From contig JAKOGH010000660.1 in assembly GCA_024811115.1 (NCBI GenBank), positions 1 to 64,000 of the forward strand: 64,000 nt of DNA, read 5' to 3'. The translations under genes were made by a program, and so were the position numbers. This DNA comes from Terana coerulea. Lineage: Eukaryota > Basidiomycota > Agaricomycetes > Polyporales > Phanerochaetaceae. The notes below the pieces were generated by a model. The model had not been told where the DNA came from. It was given only the letters and a program-made list of their open reading frames with translations, and made no database searches. Numbering within the stretch: the first letter of the stretch is position 1; each line of letters opens with the position of its first letter. This document shows positions 45,812-58,249 of this stretch, piece by piece.

Positions 45812-46639
45812 CTATGTAGGCGACTGCGTCAGTAACAACATCTAGGATAGCCAATTTATATGTACCTTTAGCGTGTACCAGAACACTATCACCCAATGTC
45901 GGCAGCCACACTATTTTAGAAGCACCCTGATTGTTTCTACATCGTTAGGAACTGTCTCGCTGGAGCCACTGTGTGAGTTCGTGTGCTCGGTGACGGTACC
46001 GTTCTGCATGCGCACCAGCGATGATGGAAGGCTAGCCGGTGTAAGATGTCTCCGTTTCGTGTGACGACCGAGTAACACATTTACGAGCATGACCATGCCT
46101 TCGCATCACTGACGTTTGCACATCGACGGATTCTTGTCAGAGGGTCGAACAATCACTGGTTAGTGAATTCTGAATCACGGCAATATCCGTAAGCTTTTGA
46201 TTGGCTCCCGCTCTGTCGGGCGGCTGCACGGCACGGTCCGTGGGAATCGGCTGCACGTTTCAGTTCGGCGACTTACCGTACTATTTACTACTATGTCGCC
46301 TACTACGCCGGCGTGACACTCGTGGAACGTACTCAAGGAGTCGTTCCTTGGTTGCCCCATCTCACATCGACAATGAAATGCGCATATGTACCGATCAGAT
46401 ACACATCATTCGCATCCCCTCGTCCTGAGATTCCCGGAGATTCCTAGTTGACATGCGTGTGTAGCACGATGTTTCTGGCGTGCTTCGTGGAGATGTGGTA
46501 AGTATGCTTGCCGTTCCTTCCGATGCCTCCCACTGGGAAAGGTGCATATCATGACCTCACTAAGATATTCAGTAAGGACTATGTGACCGCATAGAGAGTC
46601 CGAGGTCCAATTTGGGAAACACCGCCACAGACTCAACGA
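45812..46639. other. Intergenic between GMC gene start and DUF6534-like gene B
   Basis: No gene recognised; GMC promoter and DUF6534-like B 3' flank. Confidence 0.4.
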
Positions 46640-48684
46640 CTATCTCCTCGTCCACTCCGAGTCATTCTCCTCAGGCGTAACATCTCCTTGGCCCACCTGC
46701 ATACGTATAATTAGCGTCAATAAGATCCTAAGTGTCCCACCGTCTCACCTTAGTCGAGTCACTGCTGTAGTCTGTCGTCTTCGTAGTGTCCACATGGATG
46801 GCCGCCACAGCGGTGTCCTTGGCAAAGAGCGTCAGCACTAACGAGGAACACATGGAGGATACACATACCCCGAAGAACTGGGCTTCTGCATCGCAGGTCG
46901 GCGAAGGTTCATGTGCCTGAGCACCACATTTCCATCCAGACCCATTGGATTCCGAGTCGAACACATTAAATTCAATGTCGCTCTGCGGGCCGTTGTTTGT
47001 ATTGCGCAGGTACCGTCGGGCGTTCAGGTTGGCTAGGAGAATGTTGACATACAGCGCGCTGATTGGATTATCGAATATGCAAAATTGAAGACCGTTCGGG
47101 AAGACAGCGATCTAAGAGCCAAACAGTGCGATCAGTAACAGGCGAGGTGTCAGAAGTAAGGGTACTCACCAGAATAAGGGTGATGGCAACGCGGATGGCG
47201 GTCCACAGCCCTGTGTGAACAGTCAGAACCATGGGGCGAAACACTAGCTTGCGAGATCTAGGGTATCGTGGTTTAGCGCGGTGGACTGTGGCGCATGCTG
47301 GGGACCGCATACCGCCGGAAGCTGGCCCGATAATTTTTTGTCAGAAGGACCAGCATCGACACCGTAATCGTGATATCCACGAAGCTGGTCGAAGACCATA
47401 CGGCGATAGCAAATGCCTGCAAACACTGTCAGTAACGTGCTGCTTTGTTCAGATACATGTACGCACCGTCACACACGGAGAGGAGATCTGCGACAGGGTG
47501 GAGCTCTTCGGGGCGCTGTACAACGGCGAAGGGTACGGTCAGGGGAACGCACAGGGTGCGTTGGGAAAAGTACCTACAGGAACACGACATAGGCTGCGAT
47601 TCATCCTGACGTTAGCGATGCGTTTTCGCGCAAGAGCCGTGCAACACTTACGAATTGTTCCAACTACGTTGCCGATACGGACAGAGTCCGTCAGAACGCT
47701 GAACCTGAACCAACGGAAACTGTGCTTACCCAGTTGCCACAACTAAAATGGCACCTTTACGCGATACCATCAGCGGTGGATAGAACGAGGTAGAGACAGA
47801 CGAACCAATAGCCAGGGGAGCCGCCATGTCCTTCCGCTCACTGCCTCGAAAGATGAGTAAGTCGCGGAAGAAGAAGCTGCACAAGATACGCACGGCGATA
47901 GATGCGGGCGATGAAGAACATTTGAACGGAGAACGCAATGACACCCTAGAAGTCGATGAGTATCCTCCATCGAGTGGTCTGCGAGTGCAGCTTACTATGA
48001 CCCAAATATGTTGCTACAGCGCAATCCAGTAGGTAAGCAGCGTCAGTGCATGTATAAAGTCACTTACAACGAAAAGGCTAAGCCCGAGAGTTGGTCAATG
48101 CAATCAATAACTCCAAGCGGTTACTCACGGTTGGGTAAGGCCGACCTCTCTAAGATCGCCCCACCGCAGAATGAGAACTGGCCACTCTGATTTCACTTTG
48201 AGCCGCCATACACACGTGAGACGAATGCAAACTTACGCGCAGCCAGCATCAGTATCTCGTTCGCAGTTTCGGCAATCCTATGGGCGAGCCTGTCAATGTG
48301 TGGGCGCGGGAGAGTCGGTGAAGGCGGACCGGAGAAAGAACACCTAATAAACACTCAGCGCTGCGCATAGCATATAGCAGACACGCAGATAGCTTACGAA
48401 AGCCTTGAGTAGAACATGATCGGACTCGTAGCTAATGTGTAATGATCAGTTGTTACCGTAGCTGCAAGCGCATGAGAGCCCGTGACGCACTGCAGAAAAT
48501 AAAGGAGACGGCAAGGAGCAAATATCAAAAGATGGCACGCAGGATAGAGTGTATGAGACACGCACAGTTGCATGCAAGAAATCCCCCATAGAACACAGGA
48601 GAATATGCATCCGATGAGCAAAGCGCCATAGCTTTCTTGCAGGTTGAGCACATCTTGGGTGGTCATGGGAGCCGCGTCCTCCAT
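46640..48684 (-). CDS. DUF6534-like multi-spanning membrane protein, copy B
   Basis: Inverted paralogue of the gene at 25,604-27,639. ATG 48,684 starts MEDAAPMTTQDVLNLQESYG followed by a TM segment ending WGISCMQL. The DUF6534-like block reads VLTVHTGLWTAI, AVFPNGLQF and NLLANLNARR, and the tail VAAIHVDTTKTTDYSSD is identical to copy A over that stretch. It ends NDSEWTRR with TAG at 46,640-46,642, six residues later than A (VTPEEN replaces VIAEN). Intron positions are shared with A. Indels between copies respect frame, suggesting both were under selection for protein function. Probably about seven TM helices; function unknown. Faces copy A across the enzyme genes. Confidence 0.75.
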
Positions 48685-48744
48685 GGCTATTCGATAGTCG
48701 AAGCCTTCACTGCCTGTGACCGGGCGTATTGCGAGGAGCTAGTC

Positions 48745-48770
48745 TTATAACGTTGGACACGGACGTCCAA
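48745..48770 (-). promoter_or_regulatory. Palindrome plus TATA box of DUF6534-like gene B
   Basis: Reverse complement of the block at 25,518-25,543: TTATAA at 48,745-48,750 and TTGGAC-N6-GTCCAA at 48,753-48,770, 61 bases from ATG 48,684. Spacing and sequence are the same as in gene A. Confidence 0.6.
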
Positions 48771-50000
48771 GCTTCCATACAGTAATCTTGGTGAAACACA
48801 GGTCATTTGCATAAAGAAATCGAGATAAGGCGTTGTAGGACTTGCCTTATCTATCCATTTCCCTCCCAGTGCGTGTTGTAAGAGAACGATGTCATGATCC
48901 TGCGCCGCCGTACACTCTAACGAGACACCCGAAGCGGGAGAGCAAGCCCTCCTCGAGGTAGGAACAGCGGAACACATGCGGACAGCATATGCCGTCCTGG
49001 ATTCACCGTGTCAGACAAGCATCGCACGTGAGCGCAGTCTCCCGGGGGAGATGGTCTTGCCCCGGATTGCTCACATCATCTGCCCGTCAGCGCGCGGTAG
49101 CCTTGGCTCCGAGTAGAGCTTGTTCCTCTCGCCACGTCTGTGCGCCGCACCCGTAACAACCTATTTCTATCACCGATGAGCTGATATAGACCTGCTTCAC
49201 AGATAGATGGTGATGGTGAGGATGCTTCGACATATGTGCATTCTGCGCGCTGTTGCGTACCCGTGTCAAACACCGCTTCTCATCGGAGCCACGACAGCGG
49301 CGCCCGCCATCCGGCCGTGAGAGTCATGAGCAGAGTCCATCGTTGTGTGACAAATCGGGAGGGTATGTGCACCGTGGACCTGGATACGCAGAAGGCGGTG
49401 GAGCACGCCACGAAGCTTCTCAAGCGCTCAAAAAGTCTGATGACCGTGAGAAGGTTTATATATGTAGAGTTCCTACCCACGATCTCTGAACCAATCACGT
49501 CACCGGGTCGGGCGTCCGAACATGGTGACGCAGGCCGCCTGCGCCGCGGGCCGTGGCCACAGAGATACCGGTTACTGCATGGAGGTTTTGAGTTTTTCGA
49601 AGACCCGCTGACAGCCACCCTGGTTGATACAGAATGCTCGGTGTCAGTGCCACAGCGTGGTCGTCCTGTGTGCGACATTCGCGAAGCACGGATGCACTTT
49701 CGATGGCGCCGGCCACCTAACCAACGCCGTCCAGCTTGCTGCGCTGACAAGCAGCACACTGAAGACGAAGCATGCGCTGCGTTTCGTACACGGGCGGTCA
49801 GATATCTTACGCTCCGTTCCATTTCCGTGCTCTAGGTACTCCCAAGGTCTATGTCACGATGGGCCATGGCATCCGGGCGCGGATTGATACTCAATGGAAG
49901 CAGGTGCGTTTGGAAAGCAGGCCATGCGCAAGCCTGTCCCCGCTCTGGGAAATTCCAACGTGAGATGCCCATGACGGATTCTTTGCAGGTACTGTCAGTG
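48771..50000. other. Duplicated upstream block of DUF6534-like gene B, no gene recognised
   Basis: Counterpart of 24,250-25,517. Overlapping frames on both strands (for example 49,236-49,835 plus) do not match the frames of the left copy, so coding is doubtful. Confidence 0.4.
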
Positions 50001-50326
50001 CAGCGTGCCAATGCTCTTAGCGGCTATATGGGCTCCCCATGTGGCAGCTTCGTGTGGACAACCACTGGCCCCTCAATCCGATGACTTCGAATGATTAGCT
50101 AACAGACCCATGACTGCGTAGCCTCTGGCCTCTCCGATCCTCGACTATGTGACGAATATTACAGCTGTAGCCTTTCACATGGAGCATACTCTTGAATTTG
50201 GTGACGTGATATATTGGTGAAAAATTGGATTCATTACATAGCGTTGAGTGCAATTGAACGATATTCGATTCACAAACCGACATGGACATAGAGCCGTTAT
50301 TTCTACCGTCGTATCAGTGCCCATGC

Positions 50327-53300
50327 CTAGAGAAAATTCTTCGACCTCCAGTACTCCACCCACTTGCGCACGTAAACTCCGGTAATTGGACTCAGCTTGC
50401 GTAATGATACGGCTGAGGTCAGGAGCGTAGACGTCTCGTATATTGTTTCCGCCTTATTTAGTCCTGACTCGACACCCACGTCGCGAGAGGCTATACTGTG
50501 AAAAAAGTCAAGAAGCTTGGAAGCGGGCTGCAATAATTGAAGTCAGTGTGCGTAGCTAGTGTGCACAGAATGTGCTCACAACCCGATCGAGGTCCTCTTC
50601 TCGTCCCGCATGAGCGATGTCATCCACTTGGGATAGCCACTGCTCCAGTCGAACTATTGGCAGTGAAGTTTCCAATGCCGTGTTCAGCTCTGCGGAGATA
50701 TGTGACCATGTCGTCGGGAAAGGATGAACAAAGTTGACCACGGCTGGCAAAGTGGAGGCTGACACTACCCAGTCGACGAAGGCACAACCGATGGCGTCGA
50801 GAGGTACCCAGGTGACGGACTATGTCTTAGGTGAGCGTGATGATGGTTACAAGTGTGTAGTGCACCTACATTGCTGAGCCGTGGAAGGCAGCCGAGATGA
50901 ACACTGGACTTGATCGTAATCGGTAGCCATTCTTGGACGCCCCATGCTCCTGTCTGCAAGGATCCACATGCCTGTCCCATTCGAATGGTCATAGCAGCGA
51001 CGCCGAGCGAAGCAGCCTTCTGGAGCATCTGAACACTTGGTTAACTTAACGAGAGCATTTTACCCTGAAGAACCACATACCAGTTCAGCGACGTACTTGG
51101 AAGCGGCGTATCCAGAAACTGTAGACAATCCTGGGTCACCAAGGACCTGCTCGGGGACATGGCCGTTCGACGGATCCCATCGACCGGCGACACCTATTGA
51201 CGACGTGAAAAATATTGTGATGGTGCGTGTTGCGCTTGCACAAATATCAAGGAGACGACGCAGTGCGGAAAGTTGTGCCTCGTATGCACGGAGCGGCAAG
51301 TTGAAGTTCACTGTCCAGGCACAGTGAAGGATGTGCGTAACAGATCCCTGGATCTACAAACGTTCTGGATGAGCATATGTCGACCTACGATTATTACAGA
51401 CAGCTGACTTGATCATATTGAACAGCATCCAGGCCAAAGTTACGTTGCGTAACATCACCTGTGAAGGAGACCAGCTTTTGTACTATTGAGCAATTGGACG
51501 GGTAAATTGCGAGCCTTGAACGCCGAGCCGAGCTTGTCCTCCTCGTGGGCGGTCGCTCGGTTCACGACGAATACGTGACTGACTTCGTCGCTGGACAAAA
51601 GAGCGGCAAGTACGTGAGAGCCGACGTTGCCGGTTGAGCCGGTCAATAGGACGACAACGTCTTGGTGATCTGGCGTAGAAGTTGCCCCGCCGCGAGTCTT
51701 CATGCCTGCAGTATAACGCAAGACAAGCCGCTCGATCTCCTCCACTTGTACGCCGGAAGTGGTAACTATGTGCTGGGGATCGTTGGCCGACTGTACCAGA
51801 TCGGCAAGCAAGCAGGCGAGCTCTTGGATGGTCGGGTAATCGAAGACAATGTTGGGCGTGATTTTGGACGCGGCGAGAGAGCATGCCGGCTGCTCCGCCG
51901 ACTTCAGAGCCCCGACAATACGGTTTCGGAAGAAAGTGGCGCTCAAGCTACAGTGGAGCCGTCAGCGAGCTCTCGGTATGCGTGAATGGAACACACCTAT
52001 CAAACCCTTGGTCGAACAAGTTGGCAGATGTCGCTGCTATAGCTCCGCTGTTAACGGAATGAGCGAGCGCAATGAGCCATGGACGAAGGTCGGCCTCCAT
52101 CCATGAGTTCGGTAGAGCAACTCCCTGGGCATGACGGCTCTCTGCAATGGTCTCGTAACTTGCATCCCGGTCAGCTCGGTCAAGCATTGGGGAGCATGTG
52201 ACATACAGATCGTCGATGTCCTTCGCGTATGCCGTAAGGGCTTGCTTTCGGATGACCGTACCTTTGCCTGCGCGAGGTAAGGGCCTATCCGGCCGGGTCG
52301 TGATAATCATCTCCTTAAATATTCTAGCAAATGCCGGAGCCTTCGCGTTAGCTTTCTCAACGGTTGACCTGAAAAGCTGTCAGATAAAGCTCGCCAGTCG
52401 AAAGGAAACGTACCAAATTGCATTGCGGAAGTGCGCCAAAGAATCCTTGTCGCCAGGGCCAAGGGCGGTGGTAGGCTCGACCAGGATTCCAGCTTGCTCG
52501 CGTTGACTCCCAAACATCACACATCCCTTGACTGAGGGATTGGTACCGATGTGACCTTCCTGTTGTAGAGGCACGATTTTTTCTCCTATGAAGACCAGTG
52601 TGAGTGATGAATAATGTAGAGAACATCAACAGATACACCAACCGGTTGCCAGTGTAATAACGTCGTCCTTACGACCAATGCTAAGCAAGAAAGTTAGAGC
52701 ACAGTGTGGCAAGGTAGGAATACGGCCTACATTCTCCAAAGCCCTTCTCGTGTGGGATGTGGCTCGAATAGATCAGCGGTTGCGAAGGCCTTTTCTCCAG
52801 GAACATTGTATGCAGCGAGCAGATAATCTTCATTTTCCTGTAGCCGCAGTTAGCCTGAAACAATAAATGCGGCTTGTCACGCGCACAACGACCACCAGCT
52901 CGTATGTACCGTCGCCTTGGGGCTCCCATCGCACCGTGGCCGTTGCTAATAGCTGCTTGTAGTCCCAGTCGCTATCAACCTCCATGGGTACCAGCGGTCC
53001 GGGTGTATCGTCCCATGGCCCTTTCATTGGCGCACCAAATTCTGTGCCGCCATAGCCGGAGAAGATCCTTATACCCTCCTCCACCATCTTCCTCCCAACG
53101 GGGAGTGGTAGCGGACCACCACCATAGAGCTTTGAAAGAATTAGCACGATAGAAACTTAACGAGAAGTAACGCCTACTAATAGATCGAGGGTTTTAATAT
53201 AATCTATGACCTCTTGCGACTGTGACCATGTCTGCAGTTGGATTAGTATAAGCTCATTATGAGGGGTGGGTCCACTCACTGTCACTATTGAGGGCACAGT

Positions 53301-54282
53301 ATAAAGCGCTCTACAACCTGTAAGTCGACATACTTCATACATACTCTGTGCATTCGGTATCACTGGGGAAGCGGGATACATAGGAGTGTATACACCCATG
53401 AATTTTGAGGTAATGAGCGGGAAGCATAGTTGTGCCGTGAGCCCCATGGTATGGAAGGTTGGAAGACCCATAGTCGCGAAGCTTACACCCCTGATACGAG
53501 CCTCTATCACGGTCTCTACCAGGATAGTGATGAGCTCGATCGTTTGAGGAGTACAATGAAAGTCAGTAGACCGACTTACTTCGGATGAACCACCGTCGCA
53601 GGTAAGTATGAGTGAAAGCGACGGACTTTGGCAAGCCCGTCGATCCGGATGAATGCATGTACAAAACTACGCGGTCTGGGTGCATCGACTCGTGTGGAGG
53701 CGGATACGGCGTAGTCGGGAAATTCGACGCGGTTTCAAGCTTGGAGTACGACGGGAAGATCGTGTGCAGAGAGGGGAGGTCGTTGATCGAGATGCTCGCG
53801 CCTTTAGTCATCATCTCCTTCTGAACCCTCGAAGCCAGCTCCGATGTAGAGCCCTGGACGATGACGCGACGGCAGCCACTAGCCTCCAGCATGTTCCGAA
53901 TGGCTTCGACAGAGTTTCGAGGTGACATGGGGTACGGCTTTGTACTCGACATGAGAAACGGCTTTCAAGAAGTTGACAGCACTTACCACAAGCCCAGCTC
54001 TAAAAAGACCGAGAAGTACTGCGACGTACAGTACGGTGTCGGTGTGTAAGAGTAGGGCAACGACCTCTCCCCGGGCCCGTCTCGATTGGGTCGCAGCAGG
54101 TGGGCCGTGATGTGGCTTCCGCGATCCAAGTCTCCAAAAGTCAAGAAATCGGTCCTGGACGGGTCATTTTGAGCAGGAAACACGGCCCAAGGGAGGCTTG
54201 CGTTATGCCTGGCCTGGTAGTCAGAAAACTCGGGAAGCGTTTGTATCGAGCCGTCTAGAGGAGGTAAAGACAACGCAGTCAT
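50327..54282 (-). CDS. NRPS-like carboxylic acid reductase (A-T-R), possible frameshift
   Basis: ATG 54,282 (MTALSLPPLDG). Adenylation domain: VVALLLHTDTVLY, P-loop SSGSTGLPK near 53,635, GLPTFHTMGL, and YGGTEFG near 53,035. Thiolation site DQGFDSLSATFF, whose attachment Ser codon (AG|C) is split by the intron 51,948-51,996. Reductase domain: VLLTGSTGNVGSHV near 51,630 (NADPH site), SSIGV, and catalytic SGYAASKYVAE near 51,090, ending YWRSKNFL with the stop at 50,327. About 1,050 residues, as usual for basidiomycete adenylate-forming reductases, which activate an acid with ATP, load it on phosphopantetheine and release an aldehyde with NADPH. Near 54,060-54,100 the frame shifts between HLLRPN and RGEVVALL with no intron signal: a real lesion or an assembly error. 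Confidence 0.88.
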
Positions 54283-55447
54283 TGCAATCGACTGCGAAGT
54301 GGTACACACAACGAGAAGACGACTGCGAAGGATCTCGCAGCATAGTGTTCCCTGCCGCCGCTTTAGTACAGGCTGTGTGTGCGGAACGCGTCTGAATGCC
54401 GCGAGCGCGTCATGGGCGTCATGCAAAGGTATTACATAATGACACCAATATGGTATGCGTACCCCATTTGGCGCCAAATCTAAATGCATCCTCAGAATCT
54501 GGATCGCAGCTGCTCAGACACAGCATGTGCGAACCAGCGTAACTAATGCGACTATGGAGATTACGGGACTGCGTTTCCTCACTTGCCAAACCGACTGAAT
54601 CACTGGGGCAAGAAGTCAAGATCGGATCTGATGCATATGACCATGAGACAAGCTGTACGCAGGCAGCGTGATGTTCTGGATACCAGCACTCCGAAGCTTG
54701 CGCATTTCATCGCTGTTGTGATGCGGCGGCGGCGGGGCGGCGGCGGTGTCGCTACACGCACGCACTGGCAGGCAAAAGAGACTTGATGTCGAGTAATACA
54801 GTATTCCGGAACCTATTAGCGTAATTCGGAAGCTACTGGAGAGGAGCTCAAGCGAGAGATGTAAGTATCCCCTCGCAAACAGTGTAGACCGTTCCATATT
54901 TCACCGTCACAGGGTCTCTTTAAGCCCGATCTGCGCCATCATAACCTGTAAGCACTGGGTAAGTGCACAAATACTTTTGCACACACCTTTGACCATTCTG
55001 AGTCATAGTCTGTAATCTGCATTGTATCAATGTGTATGGCCAAAGCAGGCCTGAGCCAAAATATTGTAATACAATCTGCAGTAACTACTGTAGAGTAATT
55101 GTGTTACTTTGTATAGTAAATTGTAAAATGGTGTCCTAGTGCACAAATTGTAAAAACATTGACAGCTTAGTGTCAGTGTTTGTATAACTTTGTAAAACTT
55201 ATATTGGCTGTTGTAAAATAGTGTAAAAGCACTGTTAGCTATTGTACAATATTGTAAAACGTTATATACTAATTGTTAAGCATTTAAAAGCTGGCTTGTA
55301 AAGCTGATAACAATTGAAAGTTAAAGAACATATATACTTTGAACTATAAATAATACTATTAACTAGTAAGGCTTATGTAAGTGCAAACTAATAATATACT
55401 TGCATAAATTGCATTTAGAGCTAATGCAATATATAAAACACAGTACA
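54283..55447. other. NRPS-like promoter side grading into AT-rich repeats
   Basis: 54,283-54,900 has no recognised gene and includes a GGC-rich simple repeat near 54,722-54,750. From 54,950 the DNA becomes AT-rich, with recurrent TGTAAAA words up to 55,300. Transition from gene block to transposon-rich DNA. Confidence 0.4.
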
Positions 55448-55871
55448 TGTCGAAGACAGACTCGCATACGTAGTATTATTTTTCATTTTCCCTGCATTTA
55501 TTTAGCACAAATACATGGCCTAATAGCAGCCCCAGAGCCTTGAACTTCATTCCGATGATCCCGGCGCTTAGCGCCCAAATGCGGCTCAATTCTTTCCACA
55601 TTCTCGGACACTTAGCACGCTAGAACTCTTCTGCCTTGTCCCTCATCTTTGACCTCTTAGTCATTTGGGGACAAGGTATGTATTCTACACATAGTACACA
55701 GTAGTAATACTAATTTGATCATTAAGGACAAGTATTGGCACTAGCCTACTTGTTTTGTGAGGTCTACCTGGAGTTGGCTCTCGTCGCCCTCCTCATATGT
55801 ATTCTATCATTTACTCTACATCCACTCTGATCTGTCCACTCCGGTTACATGTCAAGCTCGTCCCCGCGACA
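55448..55871. repeat. Solo LTR, family A, copy 2
   Basis: 424 bp starting TGTCGAAGACA and ending CCCGCGACA, flanked by the 5-bp duplication GTACA (55,443-55,447 and 55,872-55,876). Collinear with 4,598-5,018. Confidence 0.9.
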
Positions 55872-55876
55872 GTACA

Positions 55877-57646
55877 CATTATTTATACTTTGATAGAACT
55901 ACTGTAAAGTTATACTCTGCTCTATTTTACTACAATGCAGATAATAGAGATTTATTTGGATTTACTTCGAATTTTGGTTTGGGGCGCTTATTTTGATGAA
56001 ATATAAACCCGTAGCCCCAAAGGAGCTGATTCTAACCATATTATAATAATGAAAATCGGCCCAGTAGTTATTTTGCAAAGTGTGAAACAGTAAATGCAGA
56101 TACCCAGTTTTTACTATATACACAATACTAATAGTTAACAATTTGGCTTGGGTTGCTGGCTTTCCTGACTTTTTCTAACTTTCACTGACAATAAGTTACT
56201 TCAAGTTATGTCAAGTTATGTTAAGTTACTTGATGCCAGATAAAGCCAAAATCCAACCTGTACTGGCTTGTGCTGGCTTCGGTCTGCTTGTAGTAACTTT
56301 GAGTAGCTTTCCTTGATGTAATGTATAAAAAGACGCTTCTGACCTCTAGAGTTGTAAACTGCAGCTTAGTAGAGCAATTAAGTTGAAAGAAATGGCCAGT
56401 AACATGCAAAGCTTTGAAGTTAGTAGCTGAACAGCGAAAATATAGCCAGGCGGCCACAGCCACTCATAGATGCCAAAGGGTAAAAGTGCCCATTGCTACA
56501 TTTCATGGGGCGTAATTCTCTAAGCAAAATGGATGGTGGTAGCTTGTTTCTTATACTGACAGAAGCCTATCCCTCAGATTATCTAGCGATAGCCATGAAG
56601 TTGTGCTGTTGAATGCTGCAACTTCCAGCATTTTGAATGCCAGCACTTGCCCACCTTGTGGTTGGCTGAGGAAGATCAACTATAGAAGGAAGGTATTGCC
56701 CATAACTACCAACCTAAGCCACTTTACTACGGTTTTGTGTATAGTTATGTAGAAGTATGTACAATCACGAGTAGCCACACCTGTAAAATGGATTCTTAAA
56801 TGTAGGCAAGTGAAAGATATGACTACAAAATTGCTCTGTAGAGAAAGCCTTCAAAAGCAGCTTGACGCTCGCAGAAAGTTAGTAGAAGCCAGTAGAAGCC
56901 CATCAAAGCGCGCTGAAGCGCCTAAAAACTAACCAAGTTCGTGCTGTGGCTGAAGCTCCTAAAGTGCCGACAAGCTTGCCAGACAAGCACAAATGTGAGC
57001 TGCTCATGTGTAATACTAGGCAAGCCTCAGAGAGTTTGAGAAGCTTAAACATTTACAAAGTGAGGCAGCTGGCAAGTTCCCAGTGAATAAACTTTAGTTA
57101 GGTGCCTTGATTTTATCTTAGCACTGCTGCAGTGTTCCAAGCCCAAACACTCATCCTGTAACCACAGGCTTTAACAATTCGTGCCCAGGGTGTTTTTGTA
57201 TATGCTATGACACTTTTATAGCAGAAAAGCAATGACTTAGGTCCACTTGATAAAGGTTCGCTCTATGGTTCAGGCTAATTGGTGGCTTCATGTCAGGCTG
57301 GGGCGTATATAGTACTGTGAGTTTATTTCCCTAGTATATGTTCAGAAGCAGGTTACTCATCCCAATTTTGTAAGCTATGTATATTCATTTTTAATACAAA
57401 GTATATATGCATTGTATATTCCAAGTGCAGGTATTAAAAGACATTTCCATGTTGCGCCACCAAGCTCTCGACATTGGACTTGCTGATTATGTACACAATG
57501 CGTACATACTGCATACATGCAGCATAAGTTGGGGTGATATATATGCTTTACATTCCCTCTAAATATGAATAGTCACTTGTGTAAACCTTTCAGATGGTGA
57601 GATCATCAGCTTTGATTGCAAATATACTTCTGCTAATTCCTACGGT
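55877..57646. other. AT-rich non-coding stretch
   Basis: No open frame above about 80 codons and no recognised domain. Includes a direct triplication of a CAAGTTATGT/AAGTTACTT-like word near 56,200-56,230. Probably decayed repeat DNA. Confidence 0.45.
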
Positions 57647-57991
57647 TAGAGATTGGCAAGGGTAAACCCTCCATGCTTAGAGGCTAACCCTTACCCTTAC
57701 CCTTCAAAACCCTTACCCTCATGAAGGGTAAGGGTTGGGGTTACCTTCAAACCCTTGCCAAAATGGGCAGAAAATGGTGCTTTGAGTGCTTTTTCATTTA
57801 ATCATAATGTCAGCCTTCTATTTGAGTAGTTTGCATTAATATAAAGCACTCACAACACTTGCAGCTCTATCTAGCAACACATCTGCTATTCGAATGCAAA
57901 CCCCTGCCAGACAAGGGTTAACTTTTCCCAACCCTACCCTTACCCTTCGTATACCCTTAACCCTCCGAGGGTTTGCAAACCCCTATCACTA
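57647..57991 (+). mobile_element. hAT-type MITE, copy 3 (345 bp)
   Basis: Starts TAGAGATTGGCAAGGG, ends CCCCTATCACTA, flanked by the 8-bp duplication CCTACGGT (57,639-57,646 and 57,992-57,999). Same orientation as the copy at 41,326-41,685. Non-coding. Confidence 0.92.
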
Positions 57992-58249
57992 CCTACGGTC
58001 TAGCCTTGCATTTAGGGGCTCATCACTGACCACCCCCTTGACCCTTGTATGCAATGAAAGAAGACTTTGCAGTCAGGGCAACTCTCTAACTTTGGTCATG
58101 TTGCTGGTGTTGACTGCGGCTATTACAAATATAGCCAACATCCTCCGAAAGGTGACATGCAGGACTTATGATATAATGGAGCTCAGGTTTATTGTGGTGC
58201 ATAGTGCTTATGTTTACAAGCTTGGCATAATGTAAGAAACCTTACCTCC

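Larger units (their letters stand above)
46640..50000 (-). repeat. Right arm of the 3.4-kb inverted duplication
   Basis: Reverse-complement partner of 24,250-27,639, covering DUF6534-like gene B and about 1.3 kb upstream. The arms are separated by 19 kb holding the hydrolase, UbiA, MDR, P450 remnant, AKR and GMC genes. Outer limit approximate. Confidence 0.85.

Noticed and set aside
49236..49835. 199-codon plus-strand ORF upstream of DUF6534-like gene B
   Set aside because: The inverted duplicate at 24.5-25.2 kb does not preserve this frame, so coding is unlikely.
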